Source of the DNA: Aphrocallistes beatrix
Taxonomy: Eukaryota; Porifera; Hexactinellida; Sceptrulophora; Aphrocallistidae
Assembly: GCA_963281255.1 (NCBI GenBank)
Contig: OY725488.1
Location: 7,785,524-7,849,523 of the forward strand
DNA: 64,000 bases
Reading direction: 5' to 3'
Part shown: in pieces, positions 13,701-21,912 of the stretch
How positions within the stretch are numbered: position 1 is the stretch's first letter
How the letters are laid out: each line of letters opens with the position of its first letter
Made by a program: the position numbers and the translations under genes
The notes under the pieces: generated by a model
The model's database searches: none
What the model was told of the DNA's origin: nothing
What the model saw: the letters and a program-made list of their open reading frames with translations, nothing else

Positions 13701-16700
13701 AAATAAGGCCCGTGAGGGCCTGGGGTAGACAGATGAGGACCCTCGTCAAAATCTATTCCCAACCAATCCGTGGTAGAAATTAAGTTTTCAAAAGCTCCTT
13801 CTTGGGTGCGAGAGAGGTCGGTGTCTTCTATTCGTAAAATTAATTGTCCTTGATTCTTCTTGGCGTAGAAATAATTGTAGAGAAGAGTGCGTAGCCCACC
13901 GACATGCAACAGTCCAGTGGGACTGGGAGCAAACCGAAGGCGGTGCATGAAAACTAATTATGAACGAGAAAATATACAGTCAATCTAGTGGACTAAAAGT
14001 AAATTCAAATGAGAAAGAATTATAATTTGATAATTTATACCATTTATATAACTACCGTAAATTGGGTGGAAAAACGGAGAGTAAGTTCTTCGCAACTAGC
14101 ACATTTGGAAGTGTAAAATTTGTGGGGCTGCCGCTGGTGGCGGAAACAACAGTGGGTATGCACAGGTGCAGCGCCACTGGTAGGCACACATTTCTAAAAA
14201 TTGCTGTTTTGGAAGAGTCTTTTCACGGTGGATATTTGCAACACAAAAGGCGATAGTTGTCACATTTTTGGACGATTTGTCAATACAATTGAGTTAGTTA
14301 ATAGCAACATTGCTCTATTATCAACCAATTTTCAATTTTCAAGTTTCAAGTGTAGATTTTGAATTAAGTCTGTTCCCTAATTAGCAACTTCGCGCGGTTT
14401 GCTGCAAAGTTTGTGTGTACAAAACCTGAGTTTCTAATAAATGCGAAATCCACTGTACGTTTACTATCATACTGTGTGGAATTTGAGTATACACCACCCT
14501 TGTTGATTGCCACTTGGCATGTTATGTTTATAATCCATTGTTTAGTTTGAAACACACTTTGCAAGAAATGTTAGGATGCAAAAAGGAATGCCGCCTGTGA
14601 GGCTCGAACTCACGACCTTCAGATTATGAGACTGACGCGCTAACCAACTGCGCCAAGGCGGCAGACACAATGAAAAGATTGATTTCTATCAAATTTGAAT
14701 AAGTACATTACAACAACTAACCGTGTCTGTACTTGTCCAGACCAGAGTGAGAAATCAGACACTGGAGAAGAATGTGAATCTTCAAAGGATAGATATGAAT
14801 CATTTTTTTCCAATGTGTATATTTGAGATAAATAGGGCAGTTCAGGACAAGAGCTTTGGGTCATAGAACTCTGTCCTGCAGTCAAAGGTATAGGGATCCG
14901 CTGAAAGAGTAGATCATTGATGCAAAACAAAGCAGAGAACCTTCCATAGGGTACCTGAAATGAAAGATGTACAATTAAATATTAAATAAACAAAATAAAC
15001 AAAATAAACAAATTTTGTATCATAGTTTAGAAAATGCAATACGTATTCGAAATCAACGCCATTGAAAACCCTAGGTTAATTAAGATACTTGTGGCATGTG
15101 CCCTCCTCAGACATTTTCACTCTTTTTATCTTATAATAAATAATCGAAAGCGCTTGTGCGTTAGGTTGAGACTCGAGAGCGCATGTTCTCTGTCCATCAT
15201 TATATAATTTAAATATTTGGGACTGGTAGAAAATGAGCGTAAATTATCTAGCTATAATATTATTAATTATTGTTGTAGCATATAACAAATCTTCACAGGC
15301 TCCATTTTCACAAATGGAGTAATGAAATTGTATCTAGTTAACTACTGTGTCATAACTGCATGTCTTGGACAGGTTGCCATAGAACAGTATTGGCCTTATA
15401 ATAAAAAGTCGAGAGAGCATGCTCGTTAAGTCGAGAGAGCATGCTCGTTAGGTCGAGAGAGCATGCTCGTTATATACTCCATTGGGGTAAGCAGAACTTT
15501 CGTCCCTGGAATTTTTGTCTCATTAGAGACCAAAATAAACGGGCACTAATATGTAAGGAACGGAAATTGAGGCTTTTGGAGTGGAGTATGTTTGAAAAAA
15601 GGGTGAAAATGCATATATTAAAAAGTACAGTGCGCATGTCCATTAGGTACAGTGCGCATGTCCATTAGGTACAGTGCGCATGTCCATTAAGTACAGTGCG
15701 CATGTCCGTTACGTTTCGTATATATGTACATCATTAGGCCCCCTCGGTTGAATTCTCTCCGTCCCGCTTTCTGAACGTACGCAGTGTCACCCTATTTCTG
15801 GGCATATCTAATTTACGGAACGGTTCCGTAATTTCTAAATACTTCAATTTAATTTCTAAATAGTACTTCAGTTTCGGAACGGAATGGACTGAAGGTAACA
15901 TAATTTAAGCAGTACACCCCAACGTTAGTTAATGGAATAATTGCTAAGTAAATCACATGAATATACGTACATAAATATAGAGTATCAGTCTCAAACTGAG
16001 AACATCTATTACAACTCCAATTAAGGTTTTATCCTTCATTTGTGATTCTGTAACTGAAACGCATGCCCCAATATAAAGCCAGTCACGACAAGTGGGCACA
16101 TTGAACCATTGGTTTTCAGGCATCTTACAGTTACAGAATACCTGGATATTTCTTTGAATGTTGATTATTTCACCCCTTCTCCTCTCTTTAATTATAGGGA
16201 ACATGGTAACATTTTCATGTTCTAAACAAACTTGCAAATGTTTCCGATTTAACTTTTGGTTGAAGAGATATTTACTGGGGCTTTTTCCCAAACATAGGGC
16301 CGTTTCATATGCTACTGCAAACGCTCTGCAATCATTTCCTCCTTTGTACATAGTAGACTTGAATTTGCATTTTTACATCTGCAAACGTTGAGTACAAGTT
16401 GTGATACATGAGCACTTCAAGATGCTTTGTTCAGATTGTAGAAATTGTCAACCAATGGTTATATCCACTATGAAGAACTTGGACGAATTCTCCAGTTTCA
16501 ATTGTGTAATTCCTGCACAACCCAATATCTGGATCTTGAAAGCCTGAACCAACAAACTTCTGCTCAAATTGCTCAGCTAGAATCTTCTGACTCGCATCAA
16601 TCAACCTACTATCGAACCACTGTTAGATCTGGAAGTCTGGATCGCCCAAACGAATTTTGGTAAATCATAAGCTATCTCGTGTACAGGGTGGGGCATAAGT

Positions 16701-19700
16701 TCTGTCCCCAGCATAATTGGGTATATTTTTCCTCGACTCANNNNNNNNNNNNNNNNNNNNNNNNNNNNNNNNNNNNNNNNNNNNNNNNNNNNNNNNNNNN
16801 NNNNNNNNNNNNNNNNNNNNNNNNNNNNNNNNNNNNNNNNNNNNNNNNNNNNNNNNNNNNNNNNNNNNNNNNNNNNNNNNNNNNNNNNNNNNNNNNNNNN
16901 NNNNNNNNNNNNNNNNNNNNNNNNNNNNNNNNNNNNNNNNCTTGGGAAAGCAGTGGGCCCATATTCTCGATTTTAGCTGCGTCCCGCGACACATTTTTTC
17001 TTGGTACCCTTTGTCTTGCAAATTGTAGTTCAAGGTTCTACTTGTAGATTGGATAAGCTCTCACTAAATCGTTCAGAATATTATATCTACAATATCTATC
17101 CATTATAATAACTGAGATTATGTGAGTCGAGGAAAAATATACCCAATTATGCTGGGGACAGAACTTATGCCCCACCCTGTACACGAGATAGCTTATGATT
17201 TACCAAAATTCGTTTGGGCGATCCAGACTTCCAGATCTAACAGTGGTTCGATAGTAGGTTGATTGATGCGAGTCAGAAGATTCTAGCTGAGCAATTTGAG
17301 CAGAAGTTTGTTGGTTCAGGCTTTCAAGATCCAGATATTGGGTTGTGCAGGAATTACACAATTGAAACTGGAGAATTCGTCCAAGTTCTTCATAGTGGAT
17401 ATAACCATTGGTTGACAATTTCTACAATCTGAACAAAGCATCTTGAAGTGCTCATGTATCACAACTTGTACTCAACGTTTGCAGATGTAAAAATGCAAAT
17501 TCAAGTCTACTATGTACAAAGGAGGAAATGATTGCAGAGCGTTTGCAGTAGCATATGAAACGGCCCTATGTTTGGGAAAAAGCCCCAGTAAATATCTCTT
17601 CAACCAAAAGTTAAATCGGAAACATTTGCAAGTTTGTTTAGAACATGAAAATGTTACCATGTTCCCTATAATTAAAGAGAGGAGAAGGGGTGAAATAATC
17701 AACATTCAAAGAAATATCCAGGTATTCTGTAACTGTAAGATGCCTGAAAACCAATGGTTCAATGTGCCCACTTGTCGTGACTGGCTTTATATTGGGGCAT
17801 GCGTTTCAGTTACAGAATCACAAATGAAGGATAAAACCTTAATTGGAGTTGTAATAGATGTTCTCAGTTTGAGACTGATACTCTATATTTATGTACGTAT
17901 ATTCATGTGATTTACTTAGCAATTATTCCATTAACTAACGTTGGGGTGTACTGCTTAAATTATGTTACCTTCAGTCCATTCCGTTCCGAAACTGAAGTAC
18001 TATTTAGAAATTAAATTGAAGTATTTAGAAATTACGGAACCGTTCCGTAAATTAGATATGCCCAGAAATAGGGTGACACTGCGTACGTTCAGAAAGCGGG
18101 ACGGAGAGAATTCAACCGAGGGGGCCTAATGATGTACATATATACGAAACGTAACGGACATGCGCACTGTACTTAATGGACATGCGCACTGTACCTAATG
18201 GACATGCGCACTGTACTTTTTAATGGACATGCGCACTGTACCTAACGGACATGCGCACTGTACCTAATGGACATGCGCACTGTACTTTTTAATACCTCGA
18301 AAATGAGGCATTTTGATTGAGAAATCATTAGGTGCGAAAAGGGCATTTCAGGGGACGAAAGTTCCGCCATTCCTCCATTGGTTACCAGCATCATACCTAC
18401 TTATAATAGTAGGAAGTTATTACATAATATATGAAACTTCTCGAACTAATTTAAACCAATTTTACATCAGGATTTCTGGACTTAACGAGCATGCTCTCTC
18501 GACTTTTCAATACCTAGTATTGGCAGTTCATTGTGTTATGACATGTATTGTGATCTGGAATTAATACTAGATATGTATGCATAAATCAATAAATCACTAA
18601 ATCACTATAAATCACTAATAATCTCGGGAATCATGTCCACAAAACGCAAGCGATTTAGGGCTGTATGCTTTCATAAAATACTTATATACAAATAAGCAAC
18701 ATTGGCTGAAATTAGTAAAAGTATACCCAGTCTGCCGCCACCTCTCAATGCGGTCACCATCATGACATGCCACAAATGACCTCGATACCCACACCTACCA
18801 ACCGTCCACGGATTTACTCATTTGTCCAGGACTTTTTTAGTCGGACTATTGTACAGCTTCATTATAAATAATTTATTGGTCACATATTAAGTATATAATT
18901 CTACAGTTTGGCCTGTGAGATTATAGGATTTGTTTATTCTTGTGCCAATGGAATATGGACAAAGAGTGGACGAAAAGTGGACAAAAATTCTGATAAGGAA
19001 TTTAATGGTTTCTAATGCGTTCTATTCCCAGTTTAGTCATTAAGCTATAATATTGACAGACCATCGCAATTACTTATTTTTCCCTCATGGTCAACGAACT
19101 CAATGGCATTTCATAAATTTTGTCTCATACATATATTTTCACTAAATGTTGGACTTCTATGGGGGTAGATCTAGAAAAATATGGAGATTTGGTCAGTTTT
19201 GCTTCGCATACATATTGCACACTGATTTAGAATAAGTTAAAACGAATGAAAGTGAAAGCAAAATCTAAATTAATCAGAATACCTGAATGTCAGTGTTCGT
19301 TATGTCTCCTATCGTCAATGTCCCCATTCCGATCTGTAGAGTGGCTTCCCCATCTTGTTGAACCGTGATTACATTCCCATCTAAGCTCACTGAAAGAATT
19401 CCAGTCCTCAGGCCATTCACTTCGATACGAGAGGACTGAGCAGGAGTGAGTGAAGGAGATATCGCATGTAGGGTATGAGTTGTGTTGCGCAATCGTAGTA
19501 CCAGTCTGCTGTTATTCAATCCCAAGGAGACGAGAGAGTGAGAGGAATTATAGGTTAAAATACTGCCTTGGGGATTGTAGAACAGGAGAGTGAATGAGAG
19601 CGAGTCATTTAGTTCTAACTTGTCCAATTTAAGAGATGCGCCATCTGGTACAAACAAAGCCTTTGAAAAATGTAACAACAGCAGTGAGGTAGCTGGAGAT

Positions 19701-19803
19701 ATAATTTTTTTAAATTAAATAAGCAACCATTTCACAATCTATTCAGGTATAAACTGGAAGCTAACAACTTACCGAACACCCAAAATCCAATATGTTTAGA
19801 CAT
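1717..19803 (-). CDS. Crumbs-like transmembrane polarity protein (12 exons, 2,000 aa)
   Basis: Exons read on the minus strand: 19803-19773, 19692-19283, 14954-14722, 12317-12109, 12032-11876, 11790-11684, 11616-11401, 7847-7395, 7337-6828, 6759-6541, 5240-5049, 4982-1717. Every junction has GT/AG and compatible phase, and the total is 6,003 nt including the stop. Order: signal peptide split over exons 1-2 (hydrophobic core LLLLHF); a laminin-G-like domain (exons 2-3); a second LamG (exons 3-5, ending [11 protein letters not shown]); about 11 EGF repeats; a third LamG (exons 10-12, [10 protein letters not shown]); about 25 EGF repeats, many calcium-binding (DVDEC); a transmembrane helix; a 36-residue tail. 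The tail has Y-S-P-x-x-x-E, spaced as in the Crumbs FERM-binding motif, and ends ETLI, close to the Crumbs ERLI PDZ ligand that binds Pals1/Par6. The family role is apical identity and Hippo input. LamG domains lead and the longest EGF array abuts the membrane, unlike fly Crumbs. Several introns hold other genes. Confidence 0.85.
2940..3660 (-). repeat. Six near-identical 117 bp units encoding cbEGF repeats in the Crumbs-like gene
   Basis: Six consecutive 39-residue calcium-binding EGF modules, each starting [15 protein letters not shown], differ at only a few residues while the neighbouring EGF modules are strongly diverged. The DNA is also nearly identical with a 117 bp period. This indicates recent in-frame unit duplication or gene conversion inside the last exon. 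Confidence 0.9.
5390..6517 (+). CDS. CDK20: Cyclin-dependent kinase 20 (cell-cycle-related kinase)
   Basis: A complete single-exon kinase of 375 residues, very close to vertebrate CDK20/CCRK throughout the catalytic domain. Visible are the glycine loop GEGAHGVV (11-18), Lys33, HRDLKPAN (125-132), DFG (145-147), and an activation segment [12 protein letters not shown] with the T-loop Thr at 167. [12 protein letters not shown] and [20 protein letters not shown] are CDK20-like. CDK20 phosphorylates ICK/MAK-type kinases, controls ciliary length and Hedgehog output, and has been described as a CDK-activating kinase. Beyond about residue 300 the protein carries a longer, basic, charged tail not seen in the roughly 346-residue human protein. 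The gene lies on the opposite strand inside the Crumbs-like intron between 5240 and 6541. Its stop is only 24 bp from the neighbouring exon, and about 150 bp upstream of its start would hold the promoter. Confidence 0.93.
   Translation: MENYEIVGRIGEGAHGVVFKAKHIQSGYPVALKKIALRKLEDGIPNNILREVKTLMALEEHPNIVHLFEVFPHGSGFVLVFEFMLSDLSEVLRNHGVLLSEPQIKCYMLMLLQGVSHCHKHNIIHRDLKPANLLLSSSGHLKIADFGLARVHCLSEERPHYSHQVATRWYRAPELLYGARVYDEGVDLWAVGCIFGELINNSPLFPGENDIDQLCCVTRILGTPNERVWPGLSELPDYKKITFPELPPIPLHEIVPDAAPLALDLLESFLVYVSKRRLAAYRALIHPYLFSDPLPVHHSQLPSPKSQPKRDLFQIFSSTEFDPSPLLRPSKVPSHTVALATPTQTRRELHIEREREGDRKKAKDTAQKMRQESKK
8084..9577 (-). CDS. Leucine-rich repeat protein, LRRC71-like
   Basis: A 497-residue single-exon ORF. 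Residues about 105-285 form ribonuclease-inhibitor-type leucine-rich repeats ([49 protein letters not shown]). A Lys/Ser/Pro-rich linker (about 300-390) follows, then a further LRR block starting [20 protein letters not shown]. This order, LRRs then a basic linker then a second LRR block introduced by a PGN motif, is how I remember LRRC71, a protein of ciliated and sperm cells; I assign it by architecture. There is no signal peptide or membrane segment. The gene sits in the 3.6 kb Crumbs-like intron (11400-7848), on the same strand as the host and about 250 bp downstream of the PPP1R11 gene. Another axonemal RNI-type LRR protein is the main alternative. Confidence 0.6.
   Translation of the reverse strand: MRKKGEKSIKTPIPIPDEHDDESASIPKGVFTEDFMRLCRKEGIYEIPVALRPQFLDEISQTNSGADEKESAPIASSSYNTFKLVPNTKYISPRLEVTYEDDQDLSTLKSLSFKGYLLTPQLLSHLSTCLPFCQLIQSLSLWNVGLTESTLSELAKLTASIPPLKQLLLNGNPVTGGDFSCLLLQERSGVETISLRGCALTLEQCSAIGTALRTNKTLTSLNLSNNSLDDSKAIAVVSGLRINRTLHCLSLVGNSVTDSTLHFMSKCLLSEFALTHEEIVERRKLVFASLDSIQNRELIDSPTKLGVSQGATPSPIQDKPSSVKLGRPSAHKAAASSKNIQRDEKSAKNIDKGRMKPVDSAKKRGGGSKMAKRAPEAAEADKSGAVEYANPLTEKVSMREKQIFIPGNMTLLSINLSYNLISLEGVSSLITAVNWQLSVEPRNPFKPGLLRVCLRNNRLSESDPLHTELQSLLSKQNPLSSVQEATDAQKDQDTDSK
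9830..10111 (-). CDS. PPP1R11: Protein phosphatase 1 inhibitor 3 (PPP1R11 family)
   Basis: A 93-residue protein starting at the ATG at 10111. The core [21 protein letters not shown] is nearly the same as the conserved heart of vertebrate inhibitor-3 ([20 protein letters not shown]). It is preceded by KEIKW, which fits an RVxF-type PP1-docking motif (KVEW in human). The N-terminus is Ser/Thr-rich and the C-terminus acidic, so the protein is probably largely disordered. The family binds and inhibits PP1 catalytic subunit and is mainly nuclear/nucleolar. At 93 residues it is shorter than the 126-residue human protein because the Pro-rich C-terminus is missing. It is a complete single-exon gene nested in a Crumbs-like intron upstream of the LRR gene, same strand. 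Confidence 0.9.
   Translation of the reverse strand: MACRTKTSTSKSTTTTTSTAEAPNTSSNPKQVIVLKKKPKKEIKWSEEVIDNEHMGKKKSKCCCIYHKPHLDNGSDTESDPEHPDNETPPYEK
10112..11400. other. Remainder of the 3.6 kb Crumbs-like intron: nothing recognised
   Basis: AT-rich intronic DNA upstream of the PPP1R11 start. It must contain that gene's promoter, but I see no coding similarity, RNA gene or clear repeat. Only short unrelated ORFs are present. Confidence 0.5.
12461..13948 (-). CDS. EARS2: Glutamyl-tRNA synthetase, mitochondrial type
   Basis: A 495-residue class I glutamyl-tRNA synthetase of the bacterial/mitochondrial type. It starts [18 protein letters not shown] with the HIGH-type motif (HVGG, residues 15-18), contains the Rossmann-fold segment ILRIEDTD, and has the KMSKS-type loop TKLSKRN. 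It charges tRNA-Glu (and in many organelles also tRNA-Gln) with glutamate. The C-terminal anticodon-binding region is complete and ends in a charged helix. The ATG lies directly on the catalytic domain, so no mitochondrial presequence is visible, and an in-frame stop lies a few codons upstream. A pyrimidine-rich tract ending in TTAG just before the ATG could be a splice acceptor for an unseen leader exon. The gene lies in the Crumbs-like intron between exons at 14722 and 12317, on the host strand. Confidence 0.93.
   Translation of the reverse strand: MHRLRFAPSPTGLLHVGGLRTLLYNYFYAKKNQGQLILRIEDTDLSRTQEGAFENLISTTDWLGIDFDEGPHLSTPGPHGPYFQSQRLGIYKEHVEQLLQEDHAYPCFCPPKKDIFMSTYLRINRCTCRSLDSSGAKKRAEESPHVVRLKMPTTGYEVVQDQVFSNMSFKYENLDDVIIMKSNGFPSYHLANVVDDHLMEISHVMRGAEWVSSLPIHTLMYSFFGWKPPTFAHLPLLVDESSRTKLSKRNADISVKFFRDEGYHPDALINAVSLISYKPENKEEFQTREELIEQFDLKRIHTSNAGVSLRKIGWYNKTHLERIIADENRRPVLASELEQLLSQTSYYNSAPDELRSREYIESVLHALSTRIVLLAEIPREHGYFWTSPSPEPFRLLSDSLSSTADVTELVERVCTRFRELDYSPEGLAEIKFSQWAPDLGVSCQQLLTLLRLSLSGAYKGPTMDQLVSVLGRERVCARLERSLELVKQKRELANA
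13949..14588. other. Spacer between EARS2 and tRNA-Met: no gene recognised
   Basis: Intronic DNA upstream of EARS2. It should hold the EARS2 promoter and possibly a leader exon with the missing targeting peptide. I could not identify one by eye. Confidence 0.4.
14580..14584 (-). terminator. Pol III terminator of tRNA-Met
   Basis: Five T residues on the minus strand, five bases after the tRNA 3' end, as expected for RNA polymerase III termination. Confidence 0.7.
14589..14662 (-). tRNA. tRNA-Met (anticodon CAT), elongator
   Basis: A 74-nt cloverleaf on the minus strand. The acceptor arm is GCCGCCT/AGGCGGC plus discriminator A. The D arm is GCGCAGTTGGTTAGCGC (A box). The anticodon loop holds CAT between GTCAGTCT and AATCTGAAG, and the T arm is CGTGAGTTCGAGCCTCACA (B box GTTCGAGCC). 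The sequence closely matches eukaryotic elongator tRNA-Met. It has no intron and no encoded CCA. It lies in a Crumbs-like intron, 60 bp downstream (in host transcription order) of the exon ending at 14722. Confidence 0.95.
16060..16655 (-). pseudogene. Ulp1-like (C48) peptidase fragment, left arm copy
   Basis: Mirror image of the right-arm copy at 17208-17803, with the same predicted residues. See that entry for motifs. The two copies read outward from the centre of the foldback element. The paired translations are identical, so the arms duplicated recently, are kept alike by conversion, or reflect assembly. Confidence 0.55.
16741..16940. other. Assembly gap (200 N)
   Basis: Exactly 200 N, a usual placeholder length, in the loop of the inverted repeat where assembly is difficult. 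Its true size is unknown. Confidence 1.
17208..17803 (+). pseudogene. Ulp1-like (C48) peptidase fragment with PHD-like tail, right arm copy
   Basis: One frame reads [34 protein letters not shown]; the next frame (17512 on) reads [34 protein letters not shown] and [17 protein letters not shown]. Together they resemble the transposon-borne Ulp1 proteases seen in many invertebrates, with a catalytic His in the H-W pair, a Cys in G-x-D-C-G-x-F (here the following Gly is Arg), and a C-terminal PHD-like Cys cluster. In-frame stops and a shift between the His and Cys blocks make it a decayed gene. Ulp1-type peptidases cleave SUMO; carriage by DNA transposons such as plant Kaonashi MULEs is established. 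No transposase is visible here. Confidence 0.55.
18573..19282. other. Crumbs-like intron 2, proximal part: nothing but short AAATCACTA repeats
   Basis: About 700 bp of AT-rich intron. A short run of four or five AAATCAcTa-like units lies near 18585-18625. No coding or RNA feature was recognised. Confidence 0.5.
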
Positions 19804-20071
19804 TCAGTGGAAACCTTTAATTTGCATCAACCTCACAAGCTATAAGAATAATTTCTAGTAAGCGAAACGAAAGCATGATACAGTAGTATAAATATAATAT
19901 TTTAAAAGTTTTGACAGGCAAAGGAGCATTGAATATTTGTTTGTAGTTGTGTAGTAACTTATGCATACTTCACATGAACGTAAGTCTGCCCCATCCTCAC
20001 TCTGGATTAGTCCAAAGCGGGATTTTTCTCGCAGTGGATGGTTCCTCATTTTGGAAAGTAATTACCATATA

Positions 20072-20254
20072 CAGTGGAGTCTCCAAATAACGGACACATT
20101 GGGGACACGGATTTTGCGTTGTAGAGAGATATCCGCTTCTCTGAGTGCTAAACTAGTGCATACGTATATGGTAATTTTACTCCGTTCCACAAGGTTTGTC
20201 CGTTATAGAGGGATTGTCCGCCTTTCGGAGTGTCCGTTTTGGGAGACTCCACTG
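20072..20254. mobile_element. Pogo-like MITE, 183 bp, TA target duplication
   Basis: Inverted ends CAGTGGAGTCTCC... and ...GGAGACTCCACTG, flanked by TA on both sides. The interior repeats ACGGACAC and TTTCGGAGTGTCCG. No coding capacity. It lies just upstream of the Crumbs-like start. Confidence 0.8.
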
Positions 20255-20272
20255 TAATCACATATGAATGTA

Positions 20273-20802
20273 CAGGGCCGGCGCCACCTCATTTGAAGTG
20301 GTCCGGTTGAACTTAACTACGAAGTTCAGTTCCTAGCAACGGCCAGGAATGTTAAAAAATTCCAGGCCGTTGCTATGCACGGACATCCAAAAGATTCTCC
20401 AAATATGGTCAATATATATATCAAATTGCTGGAAATTTAGTGCTGAGCACGAATTTAGCATTAATTGATTATCTGACATGGTTCAAAGAAGCTATTGATC
20501 TGGAATTCAGGCGTATACTATCGAATGTGGGTTTTTTCGGTGGCCAGTCATCAAAGCGCAACAGTAAGTAAGTGGAAAAATTGGTTCTATACTAATAGTA
20601 AACAGTTGTCATCACATTGCTACCTTAGTTCAACATCTCTTTCTTACTAGATGTAGACATTATCCAATCCTATTGAATGAATTGTATGATCTAGCGTATT
20701 GTATTAAAAGCGCAACAACCGGACCAAACCGGACCACTTTAGCTTTTTCTTAAAAGTGGTCCGGTGAAAACCGGACCAACCGGACCGGTGCCGCCGGCGC
20801 TG
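20273..20802. mobile_element. Non-autonomous TIR element, 530 bp, GGCC-rich ends
   Basis: Ends are CAGGGCCGGCGCCACC and the complement of CAGCGCCGGCGGCACC, flanked by ATGTA on both sides. The subterminal region repeats GGTCCGGTT/AACCGGACC. CAGGGCCGGC-type ends are common in hAT elements, but only five bases of duplication are visible instead of eight, so the superfamily is uncertain. Confidence 0.6.
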
Positions 20803-20944
20803 ATGTACATGGGAGAGGATAAGATATGCTAATATTAATCGAATGGTATGACCACGGTGCTCTTCTTAATTTCTATCCTCAATAATTTGGATATTATTAT
20901 ACATAATATTTCAAAAAACGAATTTTGGGAAATTATTTGGTCAT

Positions 20945-20990
20945 TAAAACAGGCGCGCTTCGCGCACTTGCGTAGCACGGAGTCGCCCTC
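20945..20990 (-). repeat. GC-rich hairpin terminus of the Helitron-like repeat family (isolated copy)
   Basis: On the minus strand this reads ...TGCGCGAAGCGCGCCTGT, the same 3' hairpin end found near 30919 and 32040. The body of this copy is not recognisable. Confidence 0.4.
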
Positions 20991-21091
20991 CTGCGGGTGG
21001 GTATCTGGTAATAGCAACAAATTCAGAAGTCCCTACGAGTGCCAAATATTGATTACTTCCACTAATCAATTCAAAAATTTCTTACTTTTAT

Positions 21092-21340
21092 ATGATTCTA
21101 TTGTAAACAAAAAAATTAGCGGTATAAAATCGAAAATACGATATTTGGAATGTACACCCCTAAAACTCCAGGTTAACTGTTGAAAGCTAGTCTCTAGCTA
21201 GCCTATTTTTAGAATTTGTGTTATGTATCTATTGTAAACAAAAACATAATGTTTACCATAACAGCTTCGAAAATAAGATAATCGGATCTACAACTCTAAA
21301 ACCCCAGGTCAACAGTTGAAAGCTAGTCTCTAGCATATTT
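21092..21340. repeat. Imperfect tandem duplication, about 131-137 bp period
   Basis: Two adjacent units both begin TCTATTGTAAACAAAAA and both end CAG-TTGAAAGCTAGTCTCTAGC, with diverged interiors. Non-coding. Confidence 0.75.
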
Positions 21341-21512
21341 TCATTCGTCTTAAATTCGTCTAAAGATATGTCCTCAGCAAAATTGATAGAAATTAGATAT
21401 TGTTTTGGCTATATTTATGCCGAGATTGGATTACTTTGTACCTTATAGCCATTTGTATAACCATTGCAAATTTTCCATGGAATTTTGGTCCAATTATAAG
21501 CATAAAACTAAT

Positions 21513-21722
21513 TTTCAATGAAAAAATAGTCTCCCGGACCAATATTCCATGAAAAAAATAGTCTCCCGGACCAATTTTTCCTGAAAAAAATGGTTCCGCG
21601 GACCAATTTTCCCTGAAAAAATAGTCTCCCGGACCAATATTCCATGGAAAATTGGTCCATTGCAGGACCAAAACTTTCAGCATAGGACCAATTTTCCATG
21701 AAAAAATTGGTCCCCCATAACA
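21513..21722. repeat. Tandem repeat, about 32 bp period (GGACCAATnTTCC..GAAAAAA)
   Basis: GGACCAAT recurs at 21536, 21568, 21600 and 21631, each followed by TTCC(A/C)TGAAAAAA and TAGTCTCCC. The last units appear partly inverted (TTGGTCC). Non-coding. Confidence 0.8.
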
Positions 21723-21912
21723 ATTTCTTCGCGTACCAAAATTTTCGTGACAGGACAAATAAAGCTATGGCCAATAAAAATTTTTTATACCATATATATT
21801 GATCCACTCTCTAAACTTGGAAAACGATACCTTAGTTGATTACTATTAAATGCTAAAAACTTGCATTATGAGTGAGAATGATTTTGTGTAAGTGAGAATG
21901 ATTCTATACTAA

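Larger units (their letters stand above)
15330..18572. mobile_element. Foldback-type DNA element with long inverted arms carrying an Ulp1-like gene
   Basis: Two arms of at least 1.08 kb (about 15650-16740 and 17123-18213) are perfect or near-perfect inverted copies; the coordinates of paired bases sum to 33863. They flank about 180 bp of unique loop plus a 200-base gap. Arms end in subterminal repeats: GTACAGTGCGCATGTCC (4 copies left, 6 right), and further out GTCGAGAGAGCATGCTCGTTA (3 left, 1 right). Weak terminal similarity continues to ATCTAGT near 15332 and 18570, which I take as the ends; no clear target duplication was seen. Each arm carries the same decayed Ulp1/C48 protease-like gene reading outward. 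The element occupies the Crumbs-like intron 19282-14955. The gap in the loop means a scaffolding error could exaggerate the symmetry. Confidence 0.65.

Noticed and set aside
14062-14256. 64-codon plus-strand ORF upstream of EARS2
   Set aside because: No recognisable domain, short, and inside an intron; likely chance.
16445-16663. 72-codon ORF and its mirror at 17200-17418
   Set aside because: It is the antisense of the Ulp1-like peptidase fragment; the opposite strand carries the recognisable protease motifs.
16665-17047. ORFs running through the gap
   Set aside because: They exist only because N bases lack stops.
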